A stretch of DNA of 22,755 bases from a virus. Positions 6,868 to 13,873 of this stretch are shown one piece after another. The notes beneath the pieces were generated by a model that had not been told where the DNA came from, made no database searches, and worked only from the letters and a program-made list of their open reading frames with translations. A program made the position numbers and the translations under genes. The DNA is taken from the IMG/VR virus record IMGVR_UViG_3300030085_003369, positions 1,392 to 24,146 of that record. The stretch is one strand, 5' to 3'. Within the stretch, counting starts at the first letter, position 1. Each line of letters starts with the position of its first letter.

Positions 6868-8631
6868 ATGGCAGCACCTTTATTGGCGGGATTAGCAAGA
6901 ATAGGAGCAGGTCTAGGGAGAGTTGCGGCGACTGGAGCAAAAGGAGCTGCTAGAAGTGGCGCAAAAAAACTTGTTAAAACAAAAGTAAAATCTTTCGCAA
7001 AAGATAAGATAAAAAATAAAGCAAAAGAAAAGGCAAAAGAAAAAATAAAGAGTAAATTGTCTAAAAAATCTGAATTGATTTCATCAGAGGGCGATCAGCA
7101 ACAGAAAAAATTAAAATATGGTTCTATGAGTGAAGGATTAACTCCAACTCTCACAGGAACTACGAATCCTGTAAAAATTAAATCCGCACCATCTTCAAAA
7201 TCTCAGGTTGAGCAATTGAAGATAAATGTAACTAACATTCATAGTTTTCTTGTCAAATCAAATAAACAATATAAAAAACAAGAAGCAAATACGAGAAGAA
7301 ATGAAACTGTTCAACGAAGTAAAGCAAAATTCAGAGGAGAAGAAAGGAGATTAGAAAAGGGATCAGCATTAAAAGGTATTGCTTCAAACATAAAAAATGC
7401 TGTTGCTTCTACTGGAAGTATATTTGATAAATTATTTAACTTTATGGGTCTTATCTTATTAGGAATTATCGTAAATGCTTTACCAAAAATTATAGAGACT
7501 GTAAAGGGTATTGTTGATAATATTGTTAATTTCTTAACACCAATTCAAAGTGGATTTAAAGTAATTAAAGCATTCTTTACTGGTGAATTGGATGAAAAAG
7601 AACTTGATGCTGATAAGAAAAGAGTTGATGGCGCACTAGAAGATATAAATGGTGATGGTGGATTAATTGATCAAATTGCAGAAAAGGCAGGACCTCTTGG
7701 GGGACTTATAAAAACCTTAAAACCAGCAATTGATTTAATTCGCAACAAAGTTGGTGGCAAAAATATTGTTCTCGCAAAAAAAGGTGGGAAAGAGGGAGTT
7801 CTGAACAAAACGACTGGTGAGTTTACCGAAAGGCAATTTACTTCTGCCGAAAGAAAAAAACATGATGGACTATCTCCAAGTAAGGATCCTAATAGACCAG
7901 ATACTGTTGATGATGATAAACCTGATATTCCTCTAGAAATGAAAGCAGGACATTATTATTTCCCACTTCCAAGTGGACAATTTAGTGGAGAATCTGGACA
8001 ATATTATGGAGCAGGAAGATCTTATGGTGGTCATGCCGGAATTGATTTAACAGAATCGCCACCATTTGGACAACATCCAAATATTGATGTTGTTGCAATG
8101 GTTGGAGGAAAAGTTCTGAGTGAGAAATATCTTGGTGGGAAAAAATATATGTCTGGAATGATGATACAAGGTACTGATGGATATGATCAAAGATATCTTC
8201 ATATGACACCAATGGTAAGACCTGGGGATAATGTGAAGGCAGGTCAAAAAATTGGTGAGTTGGTTGATATGACCTATGTTACTGGAAATGTTGATGAAAC
8301 TCACTTACACTTCGAAGTATATAAAAACGGAAAGGGTGGTCATTTGAGTCCTCATAAAGTTTATCCAAAGTTTTTTGGTACTCCATTATCTGCTCCAAGA
8401 TCTCTTGATACTAGAGAAAAGGCACAGGGTGGAAGAATGTTTGAATCCATTAGAGATACAAAACGTCTGCAATCATTAAATCAACCAATGGATGATGAAG
8501 GGACAACAACTATAGCAATTCAACAGGTAAATACTATACAGACGGCATATGTTCCTATGCCAATACCAATCAAACAAAAATCTTCACAATCTTCAAGTAA
8601 CTCACAACTATCTGGAATATGGAGAGTATAA
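6868..8631 (+). CDS. Tape-measure-like protein with M23 metallopeptidase domain (second paralogue)
   Basis: A 587-residue protein. The N-terminus is strongly basic (Lys/Ala-rich to residue about 70), followed by a coiled-coil-like region (residues 110-165) and a hydrophobic segment (LFNFMGLILLGIIVNALPKII, about 190-210). This half resembles the previous protein (INVTNI, RSKAKFRGEERRLEK, NAVASTGSIFDKLFNF against LNVTNI, SSRAKLSAEESQLEK, APVKGIFERIMDF). Residues about 360-500 are an M23 (lysostaphin-type) peptidase domain: H389 and D393 in GGHAGIDL, H445 in RYLHM, and H479-L-H481 in THLHFEV. All zinc ligands and catalytic histidines are present, so it should cut peptide cross-links in peptidoglycan, probably helping the tail tube through the cell wall. 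The spacing of 4 bases to the preceding gene indicates the same operon. A role as gp29-like hub protein is inference. Confidence 0.75.
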   Translation: MAAPLLAGLARIGAGLGRVAATGAKGAARSGAKKLVKTKVKSFAKDKIKNKAKEKAKEKIKSKLSKKSELISSEGDQQQKKLKYGSMSEGLTPTLTGTTNPVKIKSAPSSKSQVEQLKINVTNIHSFLVKSNKQYKKQEANTRRNETVQRSKAKFRGEERRLEKGSALKGIASNIKNAVASTGSIFDKLFNFMGLILLGIIVNALPKIIETVKGIVDNIVNFLTPIQSGFKVIKAFFTGELDEKELDADKKRVDGALEDINGDGGLIDQIAEKAGPLGGLIKTLKPAIDLIRNKVGGKNIVLAKKGGKEGVLNKTTGEFTERQFTSAERKKHDGLSPSKDPNRPDTVDDDKPDIPLEMKAGHYYFPLPSGQFSGESGQYYGAGRSYGGHAGIDLTESPPFGQHPNIDVVAMVGGKVLSEKYLGGKKYMSGMMIQGTDGYDQRYLHMTPMVRPGDNVKAGQKIGELVDMTYVTGNVDETHLHFEVYKNGKGGHLSPHKVYPKFFGTPLSAPRSLDTREKAQGGRMFESIRDTKRLQSLNQPMDDEGTTTIAIQQVNTIQTAYVPMPIPIKQKSSQSSSNSQLSGIWRV

Positions 8632-8636
8632 AATAA

Positions 8637-9914
8637 ATGGCAAACGCAGCAGATTCTAAAACAGGTAAGTTTGAATTACTTACGATTACGAAGGGTTCTA
8701 AAGAGATACCTTTAGTTGGAAGAATGACAACTTTTGACTACTACGAGAGTTTATTATCTCCAAATGTAACGAGTATAGTTACTTATGTTGATACTGGTGG
8801 CGGTTCAAAGCACGATGGAGAATATGATAATCAGGAGAGAGTTGGAACAATATATAACTCTCTTCCTATCACAAGTGATGGTACAGAAAAAGTTAATTTT
8901 AGATATACAAATCCACTCGGAACTCTTGATTATTCGACCAAACCATTAATTATAAATGGAGCAAATAATCCAGATCAAGAATCTAACCGAGAAAGTGTCA
9001 TTCTTAGTTTAGTTTCGGAATCCGCAATTAAAAATCAACAGGAAGAAGTTAAAAAAAATTATTATCAGACTCCATCAAATTCTCTTACTGTTCAAAAGAT
9101 AGGAAAAGATTTATTAGGAGTAGATATTCAGGTAGATCAAACAAAAAATAAGTATCAATTTATTGGCAATAAAAAATCTCCATTTGATGTCATTATGATG
9201 TTGGCAGCAAAGTCTGTTCCAGTTGAGGGGAATCCAGGATACTTTTTCTATGAAACTCGTGAGGGTCATAAATTTGTTGCTATTGACACTCTGATTGATC
9301 AAGAACCTGTTGCAACGTACTATAGAACTGATGTAAATAAATCAAGTGTGACTACAGATACAAACTTTAAAATTTCAAAGGCATCTGTAATTAAAAATCA
9401 AAATTTAATTGATTCATTAAAAACTGGTGTATATTCTAACAGAACAGTTTTCTTTGATCCATACACATTTGAAGAAGTAGAAAGAGATTTTAATATTGGA
9501 ACTCTACCCAAATCATTAGGTAAGAGTGAACCAACAAAACCAGAGAGTAAAAAACCTACGAGAACATTATTCAGCATTAAAGATGTCGGTGCCTTGTCAC
9601 CGCAAGTAAAGAAAACCAAAGAAACAGAAAGTGACCCTACAGAATGGCAAGGAAAAGTTCAAATGAGATATAATTTATTGATGGCACAATCAATAAAAAT
9701 GGAAGTCCCACTTAATCCTACTCTTATGGCAGGTAATATTGTAGAATGTAATTTTGAAATGGTTACTGAAGGAGATAAGTGTGATGGGACACCAGATCCA
9801 ACACAGAGTGGTGCTTATATGATTATGGATCTATGTCATCATTATGATACAAAAAGGTCATTTACTTCGATGACTCTTGTTCGTGATACTTACGGTCTAT
9901 ATACTAAAAACTAA
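8637..9914 (+). CDS. 27: gp27-like baseplate hub protein
   Basis: A 425-residue protein, close to T4 gp27 (391). gp27 forms the trimeric ring that joins the tail tube to the gp5 spike. The N-terminus (FELLTITKGSKEIPLVGRMTTFDYYESLLSPNVTSIVTYVDTGG) is the start of the first tube-like domain. The middle contains YQTPSNSLTVQKIGKDLLGVDIQVDQTKNKYQF and GNKKSPFDVIMMLAAKSVP, which are typical of gp27/gpD-like hub proteins. The C-terminal strand region ends in GAYMIMDLCHHYDTKRSFTSMTLVRDTYGL, a common hub ending. It lies between the tape-measure-like genes and the gp5-like OB gene, as expected for hub components. Starts: ATG with a short 5-base gap after the upstream stop. Confidence 0.8.
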   Translation: MANAADSKTGKFELLTITKGSKEIPLVGRMTTFDYYESLLSPNVTSIVTYVDTGGGSKHDGEYDNQERVGTIYNSLPITSDGTEKVNFRYTNPLGTLDYSTKPLIINGANNPDQESNRESVILSLVSESAIKNQQEEVKKNYYQTPSNSLTVQKIGKDLLGVDIQVDQTKNKYQFIGNKKSPFDVIMMLAAKSVPVEGNPGYFFYETREGHKFVAIDTLIDQEPVATYYRTDVNKSSVTTDTNFKISKASVIKNQNLIDSLKTGVYSNRTVFFDPYTFEEVERDFNIGTLPKSLGKSEPTKPESKKPTRTLFSIKDVGALSPQVKKTKETESDPTEWQGKVQMRYNLLMAQSIKMEVPLNPTLMAGNIVECNFEMVTEGDKCDGTPDPTQSGAYMIMDLCHHYDTKRSFTSMTLVRDTYGLYTKN

Positions 9915-9917
9915 AAA

Positions 9918-10700
9918 ATGGCAGATAACATAGGTTACGCTATAGGGAATAATAAGTGGTTTTTGGGACAAGTTCCACCTTGTCAAAATCAACATGCCAA
10001 ATCTCCCATATGGAAAGATACTCATGGGGATAGAGTTAAGGTAAGAATTCCTGGTATGCATCCAATGTCAAGTCCGGATGAAGAAAAGGAAGTAACTGAC
10101 CAGGAATTACCGTGGGCAATTGTTGCAAAACCAACCACACATGGAAATCGTAATGCACAATCAACGGGAATTTGGGGTGGAGAATGGGTGATCGGATTCT
10201 TTATGGATGAAGATTGTCAAATTCCTGTTATCACTCAAGTTCTTGGTAACAATTTAAATGAAGATACTGATACAAAATTTTCAGATGGAAATACGAAAGG
10301 AAAAAGAATAGATCGTTATAATTGCGGAAGAGAACCAAATCAGGCAGAAATAACTGGCGGACCAAAACCAGAATCACAGGCAAAACCATCAGCAACCGAA
10401 TTAAATAAAGGAAAGAAAGAAGTTTCTTCATCTCCGACAAATGAGAATGGAGTTTCTCTAGGATTGAAATTAGAAGGTTGGGATGGTGGTAGAGAAAAGA
10501 TTTCGGAAAAAGATTATAATACCGTCATTAACAGTAAACAATCTACAGTTACTTCTACTGTTAAATTTAATGCGGCAAAAGCAGCAGTTAATTCTGGTGT
10601 AATTACTCGGCAACAGTATCAAAGAAGTGTTGCACAATTAAGTCGTGAAACTGAATCAAAGAAAATTCCTTCTTTTGATATTGGTGGAGCAAGGGAATAA
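9918..10700 (+). CDS. 5: gp5-like OB-fold baseplate hub protein without lysozyme domain
   Basis: A 260-residue protein; T4 gp5 is about 575. Residues about 10-115 match the N-terminal OB domain of gp5/VgrG: WFLGQVPPCQ, GDRVKVRIPGMHP, LPWAIVAKPTTHG, WGGEWVIGFFMDEDCQIPVITQVLG. This domain binds the gp27 ring and starts the spike. The rest (residues 120-260) is polar and low-complexity, with a helical end; there is no lysozyme active site and no beta-helix repeat. The beta-helix appears to be encoded separately at 12482-13078, and the wall-degrading activity may come from the M23 domain of the upstream protein. The TAA stop lies inside an AATAAATA promoter element for the next gene. Confidence 0.75.
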   Translation: MADNIGYAIGNNKWFLGQVPPCQNQHAKSPIWKDTHGDRVKVRIPGMHPMSSPDEEKEVTDQELPWAIVAKPTTHGNRNAQSTGIWGGEWVIGFFMDEDCQIPVITQVLGNNLNEDTDTKFSDGNTKGKRIDRYNCGREPNQAEITGGPKPESQAKPSATELNKGKKEVSSSPTNENGVSLGLKLEGWDGGREKISEKDYNTVINSKQSTVTSTVKFNAAKAAVNSGVITRQQYQRSVAQLSRETESKKIPSFDIGGARE

Positions 10701-10717
10701 ATAGCAACACGGAGGAT
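10696..10717 (+). promoter_or_regulatory. Late promoter element AATAAATA and strong RBS before the 584-residue gene
   Basis: AATAAATA at 10696-10703 overlaps the gp5-like stop codon. A strong GGAGGA Shine-Dalgarno lies at 10711-10716, with about 9 bases to the ATG at 10726. Good Shine-Dalgarno sequences are uncommon in this window, so the gene may be highly translated. Confidence 0.55.
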
Positions 10718-10725
10718 TATAGTTA

Positions 10726-12480
10726 ATGGCAAAAAATGCATCTCAAACTGAAAAAGGTCAGAATCTAAAAGATACGCCAAAACAAGAAAAAGTTGTTGCT
10801 TCTGCCGCACATGCTGCTGCCGTTGCTGCAGCGAAAAAAGAAAGATCTTTACCAGATCCTTGCGGAAAAAGTGAATTGGGTAAAATTAATATTGCCCTCC
10901 ATAATTTTATGACTGCTCTAAAGGGAATAAAGCAGTATGGTGAATTATATGTTATGGGGACAATTAATAAAGTTCAGAATCTAACAACTTTAATTAGAAA
11001 TACTTCTAAAATAATTGGTGCAGTTCTAAAGACTTTAGTTAATCGTCTTAGAGACTTTTTGATTGATAAAATACACTCCGCAATTTCCGCATTAATTAAT
11101 CAACTTTTACCTGAGGTTGCAAAATCAATTAAAAATACAATCATACAAGTTGTTGTTGATAATATTTTCTGTGCATTTAAAGATATTATAAAGAATCTGG
11201 CAAATCTCGCTGTTGATTTCTTAAAAGAAATGGTTGAGAAAGTCATCAACGTTCCATTCTGTGCAGCACAACAATTTACAAATGCTTTAGTTAATAATGT
11301 TGCTGCACTTGTCGATACTGCTGTAGGTCCTATTTTAGATAAAATTAATGATGTACTTGGTGGTGTTGGTAAGATTGTAGGTAGTGTATTTCAGGCACTT
11401 GATTATATCCTTGGATTTGAAGCATTCTTATGTGCAGCACCAAATTGCCCAGAAATTACTAAGTTCAAAGCAAGTCCATGGGGAGGTCCATCAAAAGCGC
11501 AGGTTGATGCATTTGATGATTTCTTAGCACCTCTTGGTGGTCGCCAAACACCAACTGCAGATTCCATTATTGGAGATGCAACTAAATTTATTGACGGAAT
11601 TGAAATCTTTGGAGATAAGTTGGGAGATTCTGCCGGTGCCGCTGGACAATCTTTAAATACTGCATGTAAAGAATTGACTAGAGCTTCACGTTGCGGTCCA
11701 CCAAAAGTAGAAATATTTGGTGGTGGTGGAGCAGGAGCAGTTGGAGAACTTGTACTTGATGAGATTGGAAGAACTGTTGGAGTAAATCTTTTAGACCGTG
11801 GTAAAGGATATATTCGCCCACCGTTTGTATCTTTTGTTGATTCTTGCGAAGATAGTTACTTAAGTGGTTATACTATAATTACTCCTGATGGACATATTGA
11901 TAGAATAGTAATTACAAATCCAGTGATAGTTCCTAGAGATGATGGTAGGGATGAGTTTGATTCACCGCCAAGTGATGGTGACGTAACTGATCCTAGTACA
12001 ATTCCCGGTACAAGTCCTGGTACGGGAGGTGGTGGATATGGACGAGATTATGTTGTTTGCTTATATGGATTTGAAGTATTAGATACTGGAATTGGATATA
12101 CTATAAATGATACTATTAAAATTACTCCAAATGTTTCAAATTTATCTGCATCAGTTCAGATGACAGAAGAAGGACAAATTATTGCAATAAACATTGCTGA
12201 CCCAGTTTGCGGTATTCCTGGTTATCCAGAAGTGGAGATTATTTCTGATACTGGTTATGGTTGTAGTCTAAGACCTATATTAGAATTTATCCGTATAGAA
12301 GAATTTGAAGAAGATTCTAATGATACTGGAATAAATATTGATACTGATTCAATAATTGATGCTGAATTGTCTAATGCAGATAGAGAAGGTTTGATTACTA
12401 CGTTGCGTGGAAGAAATATTATTACTGATGGTGAGTTAAATAGAAGAGATGTAATTCGTATTGTTGATTGTATAAGTTAA
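10726..12480 (+). CDS. Virion structural protein with helical N-terminus and GxGY repeats
   Basis: A 584-residue protein not assigned to a T4 gene. Residues about 45-230 are a long run of amphipathic helices rich in Ile, Leu, Val and Asn (for example DFLIDKIHSAISALINQLLP), with several cysteines. A linker follows, then a Gly-rich stretch (FGGGGAGAVGELVLDEIG). Two related beta modules come next, near residues 345-410 (LLDRGKGYIRPPFVSFVDSC) and 450-525 (VLDTGIGYTINDTIKITPN); this 'GxGY + P' module is common in cyanophage virion proteins. A Gly/Pro/Ser/Thr-rich linker separates them. The C-terminus (LITTLRGRNIITDGELNRRDV) is helical. The position between the gp5-like OB gene and the beta-helix gene suggests a hub or spike-associated part. 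Function unknown. Confidence 0.7.
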   Translation: MAKNASQTEKGQNLKDTPKQEKVVASAAHAAAVAAAKKERSLPDPCGKSELGKINIALHNFMTALKGIKQYGELYVMGTINKVQNLTTLIRNTSKIIGAVLKTLVNRLRDFLIDKIHSAISALINQLLPEVAKSIKNTIIQVVVDNIFCAFKDIIKNLANLAVDFLKEMVEKVINVPFCAAQQFTNALVNNVAALVDTAVGPILDKINDVLGGVGKIVGSVFQALDYILGFEAFLCAAPNCPEITKFKASPWGGPSKAQVDAFDDFLAPLGGRQTPTADSIIGDATKFIDGIEIFGDKLGDSAGAAGQSLNTACKELTRASRCGPPKVEIFGGGGAGAVGELVLDEIGRTVGVNLLDRGKGYIRPPFVSFVDSCEDSYLSGYTIITPDGHIDRIVITNPVIVPRDDGRDEFDSPPSDGDVTDPSTIPGTSPGTGGGGYGRDYVVCLYGFEVLDTGIGYTINDTIKITPNVSNLSASVQMTEEGQIIAINIADPVCGIPGYPEVEIISDTGYGCSLRPILEFIRIEEFEEDSNDTGINIDTDSIIDAELSNADREGLITTLRGRNIITDGELNRRDVIRIVDCIS

Positions 12481-12481
12481 T

Positions 12482-13078
12482 ATGGCAAAAGTACCAGAGC
12501 AAAAAATATTCAGCAATCAATGGGGTGCCATGTTTTTGGGACCTATTGGTGAAGAATTAAAAATAAGCGAAAATACAAATAGTTGTGCCTTTATTTGCTA
12601 TAAAAGCGGATATACCGAGATTCATACTCTTGAAGGTAATAGACAAATAAGAGTTGTTGGTAGATCTGATGAAATTTATGGTGAAGAACTTGGTTCCAAT
12701 AGAGACGAACCAGAGACGGAAGCAATTGCTAAGTCAATTACATGTGAAAATGGAGACTTAGTATTAAGTGCCCCTAATGGAAGAATCAAACTCCTAGCAG
12801 AAAATATTGATATTGAATGTGTTGGTGCAGGAAGTGATGGTTCAATTTTAATGAAAGCAAATGACCACATCACTATGAGAGCTGATGAACAACTCAATCT
12901 TTCTGGTGGTAAAGTTTGCGTAACTTCTGCAGATAGCATTACACTTAATGCAAAAGGATTTTTAAGACTTTTATATGCAGATGTTATGCAGGGTTCTCCA
13001 TTATCTGGAGCATTATCTGCATTCTTGCCTGGACCGGTGGCAAGTTTGATAAGCGATATTGCAGAAACCTGCAAATAG
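12482..13078 (+). CDS. gp5-spike/VgrG-like beta-helix protein
   Basis: A 198-residue protein. After a short N-terminal segment (FSNQWGAMFLGPIGEELKI), residues about 40-165 show short regular beta repeats ending in Gly, Asn or Asp (GYTEIHTLEGNRQI, NGDLVLSAPNGRIKLLAEN, IDIECVGAGSDGSILMKAND, ITMRADEQLNLSGGKVCVTS, DSITLNAKGFLRLL). This is the pattern of the triple-stranded beta-helix of gp5 and of VgrG C-terminal needles. It probably forms the shaft of the membrane-puncturing spike, encoded apart from the OB domain at 9918-10700. The C-terminus is hydrophobic (GALSAFLPGPVASLISDIA). One base separates it from the upstream stop, so the two genes are in one operon. Confidence 0.7.
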   Translation: MAKVPEQKIFSNQWGAMFLGPIGEELKISENTNSCAFICYKSGYTEIHTLEGNRQIRVVGRSDEIYGEELGSNRDEPETEAIAKSITCENGDLVLSAPNGRIKLLAENIDIECVGAGSDGSILMKANDHITMRADEQLNLSGGKVCVTSADSITLNAKGFLRLLYADVMQGSPLSGALSAFLPGPVASLISDIAETCK

Positions 13079-13083
13079 GAGGA
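13077..13083 (+). promoter_or_regulatory. Strong ribosome binding site before the short S74 protein
   Basis: AGGAGGA at 13077-13083, partly inside the upstream TAG stop, lies 4 bases before the ATG at 13088. It is one of only two near-perfect Shine-Dalgarno sequences I see in the window. Confidence 0.6.
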
Positions 13084-13087
13084 AAAA

Positions 13088-13873
13088 ATGGCATTTGCTA
13101 GTTTAGATACAGGAACTTTAGAAGTAGGAAACCCACTACTTGGTAGTGCATTAAATATCCCCAAAGCACTTTGGGAACCAGGAACTTTGGCTGCACATAA
13201 AGGTCACTTTGGTCAGGGTGCATTATTGACTCCATTTACCGCATCATTAGTTGCCGGACCTTCGGCAACTTCACCATTTTCTTATAATGCAACTGGTCTA
13301 TCCAATCATACGGGTATTCATAATAATCTCGGTTCACATGTTAAAGTTGGATCAAATCTTTCATTAGGAGCACTTGAAGCATCATATAACGCAGTTTCTC
13401 AGAAAATTACTGGATTATTTTCAAAAGTAACTCCTGGTGTGAAAGAAGCCACTCCAAAAAGTAGTAATGTTGCCGCACTTGGAGGATTGTATGGATTCTG
13501 GAATTATAATGGAAGACCACTAGATCTCCTTCATTTTCACTCTGATATTAGATTAAAGAAAAATATTAAAAGAATTGACGATTCTACATCATTATCGCAG
13601 ATAATGCAGTTAAATCCAGTTTATTATGAATGGAAAGAAAATACTCCAAGTTCTTTAAGAAAAAATTATCCAGAAGGACGACAGATTGGATTAATTGCTC
13701 AGGAAGTTCAGAAATATATACCTGAGGTAGTCAAAACAGAACCTTTGTATGATAAAGAATACAAAGGTATTGAATATGGAAGACTTGTAACTGTGCTAAT
13801 TGGTGCAGTTCAAGAACAACAAAAAGAAATTACTGAATTGAAAGAAAAAGTAGCAGCACTGGAGGCATCGTAA
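13088..13873 (+). CDS. Short virion protein with C-terminal S74 chaperone domain
   Basis: A 261-residue protein. Residues about 1-150 are Gly/Ala/Ser/Leu-rich with no recognised fold. Residues 151-261 are a peptidase S74 intramolecular chaperone domain: S152-D153-I-R155-L-K157 carries the self-cleavage site (cut between Ser and Asp), followed by LNPVYYEWKE, GLIAQEVQKYIPEVV, EYGRLVTVLIGAVQEQQ and a coiled-coil end. In endosialidases and neck appendages this domain drives trimerisation of a beta-structured fibre and then cuts itself off. The passenger here is unusually short, so the mature product would be about 152 residues. It is in an operon with the LamG-like gene, whose ATG overlaps this TAA. 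It is probably a small fibre or spike tip component. Confidence 0.8.
   Translation: MAFASLDTGTLEVGNPLLGSALNIPKALWEPGTLAAHKGHFGQGALLTPFTASLVAGPSATSPFSYNATGLSNHTGIHNNLGSHVKVGSNLSLGALEASYNAVSQKITGLFSKVTPGVKEATPKSSNVAALGGLYGFWNYNGRPLDLLHFHSDIRLKKNIKRIDDSTSLSQIMQLNPVYYEWKENTPSSLRKNYPEGRQIGLIAQEVQKYIPEVVKTEPLYDKEYKGIEYGRLVTVLIGAVQEQQKEITELKEKVAALEAS

Noticed and set aside
7982-8304. Two minus-strand ORFs of 76 and 85 codons
   Set aside because: They are antisense to the M23 peptidase domain, which has a complete set of active-site residues on the plus strand.
12676-13164. 162-codon open frame on the minus strand
   Set aside because: It lies opposite the beta-helix gene and the start of the S74 gene, both with clear protein signatures and proper spacing; its translation shows no domain.
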